Of a DNA stretch of 64,000 nucleotides, positions 42,070 through 49,742 are shown piece by piece; position 1 is the stretch's first letter; each line of letters begins with the position of its first letter. Source of the stretch: Carnobacterium_B sp040274945 (GTDB taxonomy: Bacteria > Bacillota > Bacilli > Lactobacillales > Carnobacteriaceae). Where the stretch lies: NCBI RefSeq assembly GCF_040274945.1, contig NZ_JBEMAR010000008.1, forward strand, positions 62,001 to 126,000, in the 5' to 3' direction. The translations under genes and the position numbers were made by a program. Below the pieces are notes generated by a model. It saw only the letters and a program-made list of their open reading frames with translations, was not told where the DNA came from and did no database searches.

Positions 42070-42291
42070 TCATCCCAAAAAGAGATCTGCAATATATTCT
42101 ATAATAAACATTACCAAAAATATAAATAAAAATAAACCAACTAAAGAGACCAAAAATGTTAGGATAGGAAGGCTAAGAAGTGCAACTAACCCAATTAAAA
42201 ATACGAGAACAGTACCTATTGCTAGTATAGCAACCCAGATAATAAATAAAGCAAGTGTGTTTTTAAATGCGTCTTTCAATCTTTCTTTCAT
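42070..42291 (-). CDS. Tiny membrane protein (cluster member 10)
   Basis: 73 aa with two or three transmembrane helices (FIIWVAILAIGTVLVFLIGLVALL and LVSLVGLFLFIFLVMFII). Its ATG overlaps the stop of the preceding gene. Last gene of the tiny-membrane-protein run. Confidence 0.75.
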   Translation of the reverse strand: MKERLKDAFKNTLALFIIWVAILAIGTVLVFLIGLVALLSLPILTFLVSLVGLFLFIFLVMFIIEYIADLFLG

Positions 42292-42452
42292 ATGTCCTGA
42301 CTCTCCTCCTTGTATACCATAAAGGCTAAAACAACAACTGTCAACATTAAACCTGGGATAACCCCCAAGAGTGCGATCAATATGGGCGCAATTAGTACGG
42401 TGATGGCTCCGACGATGATGATCATCAATATGTGTAAAACTGTTTTATTCAA
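42288..42452 (-). CDS. Tiny membrane protein (cluster member 9), TTG start
   Basis: 54 aa, TTG at 42452 with GGGGGAG 6 nt upstream. MNKTVLHILMIIIVGAITV then IAPILIALLGVIPGLMLTVV: two transmembrane helices. Confidence 0.68.
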   Translation of the reverse strand: MNKTVLHILMIIIVGAITVLIAPILIALLGVIPGLMLTVVVLAFMVYKEESQDI

Positions 42453-42465
42453 ATTGGCTCCCCCC

Positions 42466-42621
42466 CTAATGAGTGAACATAGAAATTACTATTCCAATAA
42501 ATAAACTTACAAAAAGACTTACCGCTATATTCGCCACAATACCAATAACACCAAGCCATATCATGGCCCATCCGTAATAATACCATTCTTTGGAACTTAT
42601 CCTTTTAATGCGCTTGAACAT
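42466..42621 (-). CDS. Tiny membrane protein (cluster member 8)
   Basis: 51 aa (MFKRIKRISSKEWYYYG, then MIWLGVIGIVANIAVSLF). GAGGAGG 7 nt upstream. Basic N-terminus, two helices. Confidence 0.7.
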   Translation of the reverse strand: MFKRIKRISSKEWYYYGWAMIWLGVIGIVANIAVSLFVSLFIGIVISMFTH

Positions 42622-42624
42622 GGG

Positions 42625-42789
42625 TCAACCTCCTCGCTTTCTTGCATCAATGTAAAACATTATTAAAAAAGCAGTAGTTACTGGTAAGCTAATTATTACT
42701 GGTATTTCTAAGAGAAGACAAGAAATACCAAATATGACTAGCGTCACTCCACCTAAGAACAAATCTATAGCTTTTATCTTATTGAACAT
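42625..42789 (-). CDS. Tiny membrane protein (cluster member 7)
   Basis: 54 aa from ATG 42789 (MFNKIKAIDLFLGGVTLVIF), AGGAGG 6 nt upstream. Two helices and a basic end (DARKRGG). Confidence 0.72.
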   Translation of the reverse strand: MFNKIKAIDLFLGGVTLVIFGISCLLLEIPVIISLPVTTAFLIMFYIDARKRGG

Positions 42790-42799
42790 GGATAACCTC

Positions 42800-42862
42800 C
42801 TAGATCGCTTTCTTCTGTAAATAAAATTCATCTAAGTTAATATTTGTTTTTTCTTTTTCCAT
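42800..42862 (-). CDS. 20-codon ORF with ribosome site
   Basis: MEKEKTNINLDEFYLQKKAI, GAGGAG 7 nt upstream, overlapping the end of the preceding gene. It could be a leader or a real micropeptide. Confidence 0.3.
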   Translation of the reverse strand: MEKEKTNINLDEFYLQKKAI

Positions 42863-43007
42863 TTTGATACTCCTCTTCTCCATCGAAATATGAAAATAAT
42901 GCTGCTGTAATAAACGAAATTAATACTGGAATTGGCTCAAAATATAACATAGTAAGCAGAATGATTACTGCTAAGACAATAAAGAAAATATTTGTGAATT
43001 TGTTCAT
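42837..43007 (-). CDS. Tiny membrane protein (cluster member 5)
   Basis: 56 aa (MNKFTNIFFIVLAVIILLTM, then PIPVLISFITAALFSYF). GAGAGGCG upstream. Ends in a basic tail. Confidence 0.7.
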   Translation of the reverse strand: MNKFTNIFFIVLAVIILLTMLYFEPIPVLISFITAALFSYFDGEEEYQNGKRKNKY

Positions 43008-43008
43008 T

Positions 43009-43206
43009 CTAACGCCTCTCTTGTTCTATAATATCAATAACTAAATATATAATACCTATCATCATTAAAAACAACATACCATGAGCGATGAAAGAAAGTA
43101 TAGCTGCAATTAGACCGGTTAGCAATAATGATGAAAAATAGGCAACTGTTGCTACTGTACAGTAAATAAATAAAGAAATGAAGAATATTTTGTTCTTTTT
43201 ACTCAT
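43009..43206 (-). CDS. Tiny membrane protein (cluster member 4)
   Basis: 65 aa with two transmembrane helices (FFISLFIYCTVATVAYFSSL and HGMLFLMMIGIIYLVIDII). GGGAGGAG upstream. Confidence 0.73.
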   Translation of the reverse strand: MSKKNKIFFISLFIYCTVATVAYFSSLLLTGLIAAILSFIAHGMLFLMMIGIIYLVIDIIEQERR

Positions 43207-43226
43207 AAAACTTCTCCTCCCTTTCT

Positions 43227-43385
43227 TTAAAAGAATAAATCTTCCATAATACAGAATCCAACAACCATAAATGATGCGAGTGCTATTGCCAAAGAAACGA
43301 GTCCAAAAGATGAAACTAATAACATGATAAAGCCTAATATAATCATTACTGCTCCAATCAACATTAATTTTTGTCCAATAGTCAT
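43227..43385 (-). CDS. Tiny membrane protein (cluster member 3)
   Basis: 52 aa (MTIGQKLMLIGAVMIILGFI, then VSLAIALASFMVVGFCIM). GGAG 10 nt upstream; it starts 5 nt after the previous stop. Confidence 0.7.
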   Translation of the reverse strand: MTIGQKLMLIGAVMIILGFIMLLVSSFGLVSLAIALASFMVVGFCIMEDLFF

Positions 43386-43389
43386 AATT

Positions 43390-43542
43390 CTAATCTCCTT
43401 CTTTCATTTTATCAACAATCACTATTAACAACCAAATAATCAAAAGAATAATCATCATAGGTAAGATTATGGATATAGCAGCAATAAGTACAACGATACC
43501 ATACAACACTAATAATACGATTATAGCTAATATAATTTCCAT
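43390..43542 (-). CDS. Tiny membrane protein (cluster member 2)
   Basis: 50 aa (MEIILAIIVLLVLYGIVVLI, then MMIILLIIWLLIVIVD). An in-frame ATG at 43557 is an alternative start. Confidence 0.68.
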   Translation of the reverse strand: MEIILAIIVLLVLYGIVVLIAAISIILPMMIILLIIWLLIVIVDKMKEGD

Positions 43543-43543
43543 A

Positions 43544-43714
43544 TTAATAGTTCCCATTTAAGAAATCAGAAGTCTTTTCTCCTACATTAAGCAAGAAAAG
43601 CATTAAACAACAGAAGTAATAAGCTGTTTTTCTATACAAAAACCAAATAGTCGAAAACAAAAATGCCAAAACTAACAAAGGTAAAAATAGAATTACTCTA
43701 GCAACTTTTTTCAT
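43544..43714 (-). CDS. Tiny membrane protein (cluster member 1)
   Basis: 56 aa (MKKVARVILFLPLLVLAFLF, then YYFCCLMLFLLNVG). AAGGATGG upstream. First gene of the run, about 50 nt after a promoter. Confidence 0.68.
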   Translation of the reverse strand: MKKVARVILFLPLLVLAFLFSTIWFLYRKTAYYFCCLMLFLLNVGEKTSDFLNGNY

Positions 43715-43763
43715 ATTAATCATCCATCCTTTTTATAATTTTTATTATTTAACTTTATAATAT

Positions 43764-43792
43764 ATTATAACATCTTTAACGTAAAAAATCAA
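43764..43792 (-). promoter_or_regulatory. Promoter of the tiny-membrane-protein run
   Basis: Minus strand TTGATT, 17 bp, TATAAT, then TATATTATAAAGTTAA. Confidence 0.75.
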
Positions 43793-43887
43793 CTAGGCGC
43801 TATACATTTCTGTATAATTATATGGGCATTTAACTAGATTCAACCCTATTTATCTTTGATATAGCTTGAAGGATGGTGATAAAAATA

Positions 43888-44544
43888 GTGAATGACGGTA
43901 TTATTTACAACAATCAATTTCCGACCGACGATGTGTTTATGTCATTAATTAAAGTGGATAAGCTTTATGGTTATCTTCAATCGATCTCTGCGTGGGATTT
44001 CTTTGACAATGGGGGCTTCCGCTATGTGTTAAAAGAAGACTATTCACCCACCAAGATTGCAAAGAAACTTGGGGTCACACGAGCTACAGTCTATAATCAA
44101 ATGAATAAATTACTTAATAATAACTTTGTTGAAGACCTAGAAGATCGATATGTCCTCAAATACGATAAAACACGCTATACAACAGTTAGTGCAGAAGTAT
44201 TGAACTTCTTCTCTGATATTACAGCAAAAGATGAAATGTTAGCTCTTTACTCTTATTTTAGGGCTATGTATAATTATCACAAGCATAAAGGTCATGAAGC
44301 ATTTTACTTTACACGCTCGCATATAATTCAGGGCGTATGGAAAAAGAGCAATGGCTCTGCTAATTACAGGAAACTAGACAATATTCTATATACATTAAAC
44401 CAACTCGGTCTGATTGAGGTTAAGATTAAAGAAGAATCAACTAAAGACTACGATGTTTATTATATTACAAACGTAGCAGACTCTATCACAGGTGGTTTTG
44501 AAAAAGTCGGCGATATTCCAACCGCAACTAACATTGAAGATTAA
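43888..44544 (+). CDS. HTH-containing regulator on the opposite strand
   Basis: 218 aa from GTG 43888, seven bases after GGTGAT; an ATG at 43873 overlaps the ribosome site. Residues about 50-110 read as a helix-turn-helix (SPTKIAKKLGVTRATVYNQMNKLLNNNFVED). A second winged-helix-like part follows (TRSHIIQGVW, RKLDNILYTLNQLGLIEV). It is the only plus gene in the right arm, divergent from the tiny-membrane-protein run, which suggests a regulator of flanking transcription or a replication initiator. Confidence 0.75.
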   Translation: MNDGIIYNNQFPTDDVFMSLIKVDKLYGYLQSISAWDFFDNGGFRYVLKEDYSPTKIAKKLGVTRATVYNQMNKLLNNNFVEDLEDRYVLKYDKTRYTTVSAEVLNFFSDITAKDEMLALYSYFRAMYNYHKHKGHEAFYFTRSHIIQGVWKKSNGSANYRKLDNILYTLNQLGLIEVKIKEESTKDYDVYYITNVADSITGGFEKVGDIPTATNIED

Positions 44545-44547
44545 ATA

Positions 44548-44580
44548 AAAAAGCCTAAACTTAATTGTCTAGGCTTTTTT
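44548..44580. terminator. Bidirectional terminator
   Basis: AAAAAGCCTA and TAGGCTTTTT arms around a 12-nt loop. It serves the plus regulator and the minus gene ending at 44569. Confidence 0.85.
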
Positions 44581-44748
44581 TCTGTATATTTCTTCTTTTT
44601 CATCATATTCTACTGTGTCCCCAAAAGCGATCAAGGAATCAGTGACGATGTATCGGGCGCCAAGCTTGTATGTGTGCCTTGTTGTTTGTTTCGTATAACT
44701 GCCGTGGCAGTAATGGGGTGTTTCATTAATCAGCAGCTTTAGGTTCAT
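44569..44748 (-). CDS. Small unknown protein
   Basis: 59 aa (MNLKLLINETPHYCHGSYTK, then YKLGARYIVTDSLIAFGDTV). The start overlaps the end of the preceding gene by 23 nt and the ribosome site is weak. Confidence 0.5.
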   Translation of the reverse strand: MNLKLLINETPHYCHGSYTKQTTRHTYKLGARYIVTDSLIAFGDTVEYDEKEEIYRKKA

Positions 44749-44923
44749 GAGTGAGGCCCTTATCATCTGCCAACTTGTTGGCGATTTTAGTAAGTCCATC
44801 TGCGTCGTCATGATCAACGCCTGCATCTGCAACAGCTTTTTCTAAGTCAGCAAAATATGCTTCACGAGTACGTTCGTCTGGAAAATAGATCATATCTTTC
44901 AAGTTTTCTTTAATTTTATCCAT
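44726..44923 (-). CDS. Small acidic unknown protein
   Basis: 65 aa from ATG 44923 (MDKIKENLKDMIYFPDERTR), GGAG 11 nt upstream. Acidic (DAGVDHDDADGLTKIANKL). Confidence 0.65.
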   Translation of the reverse strand: MDKIKENLKDMIYFPDERTREAYFADLEKAVADAGVDHDDADGLTKIANKLADDKGLTHEPKAAD

Positions 44924-44942
44924 AGTGCATCGTTCTCCTTTT

Positions 44943-45200
44943 TTATTCAAATTGTGTCCAAAACATCGAGATTGTTGGGTTGAGAGATTCTTCAATCTCT
45001 CGTTGGCGCTTGGCAGCTCGGTCCGCCAGAGTGTCAAGTTCAGCGTCTGTTGGTTCTTGTTGGATAGATTCCATGCCGACTGTAATGTCTTCCCTTGCTA
45101 CAACATAGAAATCTTCAGTCAACTGATGAATCAAGAATCCATCAGGAACTTCAAACGCAACAGGTGGCATAGTTTTTTCTAAGCTAGCAAAGTTGTTCAT
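44943..45200 (-). CDS. Unknown protein
   Basis: 85 aa. GGGGG precedes the ATG. Mixed strand and helix (EVPDGFLIHQLTEDFYVVAR, then a charged helix). No motif. Confidence 0.7.
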   Translation of the reverse strand: MNNFASLEKTMPPVAFEVPDGFLIHQLTEDFYVVAREDITVGMESIQQEPTDAELDTLADRAAKRQREIEESLNPTISMFWTQFE

Positions 45201-45206
45201 ATAAAT

Positions 45207-45410
45207 CTACCCCCAAATTTTTCTTTTAATATAGAAATCGATCTTACCTAATACTTTAACAATGAAATAAGATAACAAGGTCCACATAAACATTGCCATA
45301 AAGTAAGCTACGAATAATACAATCGACCCACCAGCAAAGAAAGTGAACAATAAGCTAAATGCAACCCCCATGTAAACTGACAACCAAAACTCCGATTTAG
45401 TAAAACCCAT
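45207..45410 (-). CDS. Small two-span membrane protein
   Basis: 67 aa from ATG 45410, AAAGGA 8 nt upstream. Two transmembrane helices (FWLSVYMGVAFSLLFTFFAG and FVAYFMAMFMWTLLSYFIV) and a basic end. Confidence 0.75.
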   Translation of the reverse strand: MGFTKSEFWLSVYMGVAFSLLFTFFAGGSIVLFVAYFMAMFMWTLLSYFIVKVLGKIDFYIKRKIWG

Positions 45411-45437
45411 AACAATCATCCTTTCTATTATATAAAT

Positions 45438-45466
45438 ATTATATCATGTTATCTAAATTTTTTCAA
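45438..45466 (-). promoter_or_regulatory. Promoter
   Basis: Minus strand TTGAAA, 17 bp, TATAAT. The -35 lies within the 3' end of the 120-aa gene. Confidence 0.7.
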
Positions 45467-45811
45467 CTGTGCTTGCTTTTCATCCAAGATTTCTGAAAGT
45501 ATTTCATCGCTTTGTAATGTTGGAACAATATGATAGCTTCGCATTGTTTTAACAACATTACCATCAATAATGCGCCGAAACTCATGAATATGAAGTACAA
45601 TACTATCTATCTCACGCTCTTGGGCTTTCTGCGATCCTTGAGAAGTAATTTCAATAACTTGTACATCTTCATCTGTAAAGTCTAACTTTTTAACTGGTAA
45701 CACTTCATAGATGCGTTCTTGAAGCCCAGTCTTAGTTTCAACTTCATCATCGATAATTCGATTTATAATAGCGTACATCGTTTTATCACCATACAGTTCT
45801 AAAATCTTCAT
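45449..45811 (-). CDS. Unknown protein
   Basis: 120 aa, start overlapping the previous stop. Alpha/beta mix with an acidic N-terminal half. No motif recognised. Confidence 0.72.
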   Translation of the reverse strand: MKILELYGDKTMYAIINRIIDDEVETKTGLQERIYEVLPVKKLDFTDEDVQVIEITSQGSQKAQEREIDSIVLHIHEFRRIIDGNVVKTMRSYHIVPTLQSDEILSEILDEKQAQLKKFR

Positions 45812-46131
45812 TTTTTAATATCCTCTCTTTCTACAATGTGGTAATTAATTATAGTTTGCTCTTCAATAGAGAAGATCGAGCCATAATCATCTTCAAATAT
45901 AAGAAATCTAGCCTCTTGCTCATCTACTACATCTAAGAAGAAATAAGGACGCCCATCAATTAAATAACATCTATCCACAAACAGAGTCATTTCTTTTGGT
46001 AGCTCTTTGTCTAATTCTTCAAAGCTTAATGTTTCTGGAGTTAAAATAACCTCAACCTTATAACCAGCTAATATATCAATTAGTCTACTTACATCATGAT
46101 TATCAACATCATGGAATCTTAATTCTGCCAT
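45808..46131 (-). CDS. Unknown protein
   Basis: 107 aa from ATG 46131 (MAELRFHDVDNHDVSRLI), GGAGG 7 nt upstream; overlaps both neighbours. No motif recognised. Confidence 0.72.
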   Translation of the reverse strand: MAELRFHDVDNHDVSRLIDILAGYKVEVILTPETLSFEELDKELPKEMTLFVDRCYLIDGRPYFFLDVVDEQEARFLIFEDDYGSIFSIEEQTIINYHIVEREDIKK

Positions 46132-46370
46132 TGGTATTCCTCCCATTCATCCTTACGAATATAAATTTTATGGTTATCATCTATTGCATAGATATTGCCT
46201 TCTGCTTCAAATATTACCATTTCATGAGCAAAACCTGAGCAAAAGGAACGTTTTTCGTAAGCATGTTTGATTTTTAATCCAGTTACTTTTTCAAAATATT
46301 CTTGCTTTTCTTGGAAAAGTTTCTTGTTTTCATTAGAAGAAAGCCAATTATGATTAGCTTTAATTGCCAT
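46119..46370 (-). CDS. Unknown protein
   Basis: 83 aa, GGAGG 8 nt upstream. Helix followed by strands (EMVIFEAEGNIYAIDDNHKI). No motif recognised. Confidence 0.72.
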   Translation of the reverse strand: MAIKANHNWLSSNENKKLFQEKQEYFEKVTGLKIKHAYEKRSFCSGFAHEMVIFEAEGNIYAIDDNHKIYIRKDEWEEYQWQN

Positions 46371-46373
46371 ATT

Positions 46374-46841
46374 TTAACCTCCAGAATTAAAGTCTAGTTT
46401 AATTGTGTTAGATGGAACATATATTTTGTACTCTATGGTATCAATAGATCTTTCAAAGCCGAACATTGCAATACGATGATACCAAGGTAGTTCTCCGTTC
46501 GTTGTTGTTGTGACAGAGACATGTGGCTCTACATCATCAGACATATATAAAGGAGATTCGATTGGTGCTGTGCTTACTCTATATGCTCCCTCATTATCTT
46601 TGATATAGAATTTATATCTATCCTCTGAGTAACCTAATTGAAAATTCTTGTCAGTAGTTATACTATAGATAGGAATTTCTTCGGTCGTTACAGTTTTTTC
46701 AATTTTATAAGTATTCGCTGAATACACCCAAAAACCAAGAATTACTATCATAATAAAAGAGAATAAAACTCCACTTGACTCCCAAACACTAGCAGAAATT
46801 ATAAGAAAAAGTATAAAGAAAATTATTAATATCACAGCCAT
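46374..46841 (-). CDS. Membrane protein, probable paralogue of the 191-aa protein
   Basis: 155 aa. Two N-terminal transmembrane helices (VILIIFFILFLIISASVW and FSFIMIVILGFWVYSA), then a beta-rich domain with YKFYIKDNEGAYRVSTAPIE, similar to the protein at 40626. Confidence 0.78.
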   Translation of the reverse strand: MAVILIIFFILFLIISASVWESSGVLFSFIMIVILGFWVYSANTYKIEKTVTTEEIPIYSITTDKNFQLGYSEDRYKFYIKDNEGAYRVSTAPIESPLYMSDDVEPHVSVTTTTNGELPWYHRIAMFGFERSIDTIEYKIYVPSNTIKLDFNSGG

Positions 46842-46876
46842 TTTAAAACTCCCTTTCTTATTTAACCTTATAATAT

Positions 46877-46905
46877 ATTATACCATTTTAAATAATAAAA
46901 ATCAA
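46877..46905 (-). promoter_or_regulatory. Promoter
   Basis: Minus strand TTGATT, 17 bp, TATAAT, directly after the terminator at 46905-46938. Confidence 0.72.
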
Positions 46906-46938
46906 AAAAGAGAAAGCTTTAGCTAGCTTTCTCTTTTT
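46905..46938. terminator. Rho-independent terminator
   Basis: 14-bp perfect stem (AAAAAGAGAAAGCT with its complement). The TAA of the 45-aa gene lies in the loop. Confidence 0.9.
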
Positions 46939-47056
46939 TATTATATTGTTTCCAAACCTGCGTTTGGAATTTTTTAGGTTGACCCTTTAGCCAATCCCGT
47001 AGATCCACTCCTTGAGTAAGTGGGGTTTGTTTAATTTCTTTAGTTTTCTTTGGCAT
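46919..47056 (-). CDS. Small basic protein
   Basis: 45 aa from ATG 47056 (MPKKTKEIKQTPLTQG, then DLRDWLKGQPKKFQTQVWKQ), GAGGAG 7 nt upstream. It overlaps the preceding gene by 17 nt. Confidence 0.62.
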   Translation of the reverse strand: MPKKTKEIKQTPLTQGVDLRDWLKGQPKKFQTQVWKQYNKKEKAS

Positions 47057-47240
47057 CTTCATTCTCCTCTTCTTCTATAAATTCAGCATCGATCATAGGG
47101 ATAAAATGCTTATTTCCCTTTTTATCAAAGCCAATAACATGGGGTGCATGGTCTATATGACCAATGTAAGTGCGTCCATCAATAGGATGCTCACAAAAGC
47201 CACCGAATGAGTAAATATTTCCTTTTTGATCTTTAAACAT
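47040..47240 (-). CDS. Small unknown protein
   Basis: 66 aa from ATG 47240 (MFKDQKGNIYSFGGFCEHP); AGGAGG is 11 nt upstream. His-rich middle (HIDHAPHVIGF) and acidic tail. Confidence 0.65.
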   Translation of the reverse strand: MFKDQKGNIYSFGGFCEHPIDGRTYIGHIDHAPHVIGFDKKGNKHFIPMIDAEFIEEEENEDAKEN

Positions 47241-47259
47241 ATACCAATACACCTCCTAA

Positions 47260-47348
47260 AGATGGTGATGGGATTTGAACCCACGATGGGAAATTTCTTT
47301 CCTACAGATTTGCAGTCTGTTTGCTTCAACCAGCTTGCTTACACCACC
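47260..47348 (-). tRNA. tRNA-Cys (GCA) with long variable arm
   Basis: Acceptor GGTGGTG/CACCATC, anticodon arm ACAGA-CTGCAAA-TCTGT, T-arm with GGTTCAAATCC, and U73 as expected for Cys. The variable region of about 19 nt (GGAAA...TTTCC) is class II and its body resembles the tRNA-Tyr at 56080, unlike normal class I tRNA-Cys. Confidence 0.8.
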
Positions 47349-47359
47349 ATAATACTGAC

Positions 47360-47638
47360 TTAATAGTCAGGATTAATTAATTTAAATACGTTAGTTCGGA
47401 CAATAAGGTCGCTTTCATCTACATAAGAAACTATGTAAAGTTCTTTTGTTTTTTGATATCCAAGATCAACATGAACAAAGTCGTAACCAATGAAGTTTTC
47501 TTTCAAATAAGCTTCTAGCTCTTCTCTTAAATCATGAGAGTTGCCTTCTTCATCAATGATAGTCTTGTGATATCCAGATTGCAGCATGCTCCAGTCAGTC
47601 CAATACTTATCTGCAATTTGCTCCATAGCATCTTCCAT
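47360..47638 (-). CDS. Unknown protein
   Basis: 92 aa, GGAAGGA upstream. It follows the 75-aa gene by 2 nt. Alpha/beta mix, no motif. The tRNA-Cys lies directly downstream. Confidence 0.7.
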   Translation of the reverse strand: MEDAMEQIADKYWTDWSMLQSGYHKTIIDEEGNSHDLREELEAYLKENFIGYDFVHVDLGYQKTKELYIVSYVDESDLIVRTNVFKLINPDY

Positions 47639-47640
47639 AA

Positions 47641-47868
47641 CTATCCTTCCTCTCCAACTACAAAATCTTCATGTGTACCATGCTCGGTAGAAATATTTAC
47701 TTCATAACCGGCATACTCCAATCCTTTAACAAAACCCTCAATTTTGTCAAGAATTTTATTGTGATAATAATCACCTTGCATTACAACTTTATTTGTATCT
47801 AAATCAATTAATAAAGCTTCATCTTCAAAGTGAATGTTGATAATTGTTAAAAAATTCTTCTTAATCAT
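47641..47868 (-). CDS. Unknown small protein
   Basis: 75 aa (MIKKNFLTIINIHFEDEALL...), acidic C-terminus. First gene after the promoter at 47901. Confidence 0.7.
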   Translation of the reverse strand: MIKKNFLTIINIHFEDEALLIDLDTNKVVMQGDYYHNKILDKIEGFVKGLEYAGYEVNISTEHGTHEDFVVGEEG

Positions 47869-47900
47869 ATTTATAACTTCCTTTCTTAACCTTATAATTA

Positions 47901-47929
47901 ATTATATCATATTATATAAAAAATAACAA
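47901..47929 (-). promoter_or_regulatory. Promoter
   Basis: Minus strand TTGTTA, 17 bp, TATAAT, then TAATTATAAGGTTAA. Confidence 0.7.
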
Positions 47930-47931
47930 AT

Positions 47932-47976
47932 AAAAAGCCCAAAAGAGCGAGAAAGGAATGTAAGCGCTCCCCTGGG
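47932..47976 (-). terminator. Terminator after tRNA-Phe
   Basis: CCCAGGGGAGCG pairs with CGCTCTTTTGGG over 12 bp using G-U pairs; T5 follows. Confidence 0.8.
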
Positions 47977-47982
47977 TTATCA

Positions 47983-48008
47983 GTTGGGCCTTGAGCAGCC
48001 CAACCGTA
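47983..48008 (-). ncRNA. tRNA-trailing hairpin (element m)
   Basis: Begins TA after the discriminator base of tRNA-Phe. GTTGGGC-TGCTCAAG-GCCCAAC. Confidence 0.5.
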
Positions 48009-48080
48009 TGTTCCCTACTGGAATCGAACCAGTGCGCATCGGGCTTCAACCGATTGCTCTACCGACTGAGCTAAAGGAAC
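48009..48080 (-). tRNA. tRNA-Phe (GAA)
   Basis: Acceptor GTTCCTT/AGGGAAC, anticodon arm ATCGG-TTGAAGC-CCGAT, T-loop TTCGATT. Confidence 0.92.
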
Positions 48081-48106
48081 TAGAAGCCCCCGAAGGGGCA
48101 GATTTA

Positions 48107-49630
48107 TTATAAACCGAGCTTGATAAAATCGTACTCAGGTTTGTTTAGAACTTTTAACATCATTTCTTCTGGACTAGAGATTTCTCCACCAAGAACAGCA
48201 GATAAGACGTTAGTTGAGAACCCTGACACAAGCGCCACACCTTGTTCGTTAAAACGAACTGGCATGTTACCACCGTGAGCATTCACGTTCCAGAATACTA
48301 CTGATGGTAATTCATAACCCTGAGCGTTAAACTTGCGTTTAGCATTGTCAAAGTTATTTAATGAAGCATTTCGTGCGCAAATGTTAAATTCCATGTCTGA
48401 AATGATAACAATTTTGCTTGGAAGGTCCTCTTGCGGAGTACCATTTTTAACAGCTGTGTCTAGGATTAGATCGAAGACCGCTTCAATGTTGGTACTATCG
48501 ATGATTGAATGCTTACGATACTCTTTCATTTTATCACGCAATGTCCCATGCTCTGGTAGTGTTACCAGTTGTGGACGTGTTGAGAATGTGATAAAGTTAT
48601 TCTTGAATGCTCCTTCTAGGCGTTCAGCAGTATAAATTGCTAGACCTTCCGCAACATTCCATGGTGCTACAGTGTTATTAGAACCCCATCCACCAGTAGA
48701 GGTCATTGAACCAGAAGTATCGGCAACAACAATAGCATTGTCTTCGACACCCTTTAGAACATCGTCCATTGACTTCCATGTAGCTTCTAGTACAGCGTCT
48801 ACTGGTTCTACTTGGCTCCAGCCGAATGCTACCTCTCCATAGGCACGAACAACTTCGTGAGGCATCATTAGCTTACCATTCATTTGTTTTTCTCCACTAT
48901 TAACAGCTTCGATAAATGCTTGGTATTCGTCTTCTAGGTGACGATTAAATGCAGCACGGTAGCGGAACAATGCTTTTGAAGGTAATTTCTCAAAGTTAAT
49001 TGAGCTATACTCCTTAGCAGCAAGCTTAACTTCTAGTACGCCAATGTAAGAGCGTAGTTTAACCATTACTTTACGATAGTCACGAGGTGTGTATCCTAAA
49101 GCTTTAGCAATTCGATGCGCCATATGACGACGTTCTGCACTCTTAACGCTAACGTTAGGAACCCATTTAGCCATCAATGAAACAGTTTCGCCAGCTTCCA
49201 TTGCATCTAAATCTTGAGCAAACTGCTCTTTCAAGACTTCAATACCAATGTCGAACGTTTTGGTGTCTTTAGCCATAATTGCAACTAAATCATCCCAACG
49301 ACCGAAGTAGCCGACAGATTCTGCGATCATAGTAATCGCTTTATAGTCTTTAGCATCGATCAGATATTGAACAGCAATACGAAACGCATCACGTTCACCT
49401 AAACCGCCAAGACGAATGTTACGTAAGTGAATCAAGTTACGAAGGGCAATCTCACGATCTTCATCGTAAGCTTTTGCGAACAAAGGTTTGATTGCAGCCT
49501 TATTTTGTCGCATTGAACCAGCTTGTGCGTAAAAATCTAGGTTAGCGTTCAAGCTAGATGTAAAAGTGCTTGCACCATTTGCTGTGCGCCCAACTGTTGT
49601 TTCCTCTTTTAAATTGTCTAAAAATGTCAT
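48107..49630 (-). CDS. TROVE/Ro60-like protein (DUF2828 type) with vWA domain
   Basis: 507 aa. The N-terminal 300 residues are helical repeats with DUF2828 signatures (NLDFYAQAGSMRQ, ALRNLIHLRNIRLGGLGERD, YRKVMVKLRSYIGVLEVKL, RYRAAFNRHLEDEYQAF). Residues about 300-480 form a von Willebrand A domain with a MIDAS motif (VADTSGSMTSTGG). This is the architecture of Ro60, a ring protein that binds Y RNAs and misfolded RNAs. Two Y-RNA-like elements lie 40-230 nt upstream on the same strand. Ro60 kinship is inferred from domain order. Confidence 0.85.
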   Translation of the reverse strand: MTFLDNLKEETTVGRTANGASTFTSSLNANLDFYAQAGSMRQNKAAIKPLFAKAYDEDREIALRNLIHLRNIRLGGLGERDAFRIAVQYLIDAKDYKAITMIAESVGYFGRWDDLVAIMAKDTKTFDIGIEVLKEQFAQDLDAMEAGETVSLMAKWVPNVSVKSAERRHMAHRIAKALGYTPRDYRKVMVKLRSYIGVLEVKLAAKEYSSINFEKLPSKALFRYRAAFNRHLEDEYQAFIEAVNSGEKQMNGKLMMPHEVVRAYGEVAFGWSQVEPVDAVLEATWKSMDDVLKGVEDNAIVVADTSGSMTSTGGWGSNNTVAPWNVAEGLAIYTAERLEGAFKNNFITFSTRPQLVTLPEHGTLRDKMKEYRKHSIIDSTNIEAVFDLILDTAVKNGTPQEDLPSKIVIISDMEFNICARNASLNNFDNAKRKFNAQGYELPSVVFWNVNAHGGNMPVRFNEQGVALVSGFSTNVLSAVLGGEISSPEEMMLKVLNKPEYDFIKLGL

Positions 49631-49670
49631 AGTTATTTCTCTCCTTTTTCTCTTTTGGTTAAAAATAACT

Positions 49671-49730
49671 CAAGAACCAAAATGTTTTTAATATTTGAAT
49701 TAAACATATTAATTTGCTGTAAGGTTCTTA
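49671..49730 (-). ncRNA. Y-RNA-like element a
   Basis: AAGAACC pairs with GGTTCTT at the ends; TTACAGCAAATTAAT follows the 5' strand, then an inner stem ATGTTT/AAACAT. It lies in the 5' leader of the Ro60-like gene. Confidence 0.6.
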
Positions 49731-49742
49731 AATTATGTACTA

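Noticed and set aside
47957..47970. cre-like TGTAAGCGCTCCCC near tRNA-Phe
   Set aside because: It lacks the final CA of the cre consensus and is part of a terminator stem.
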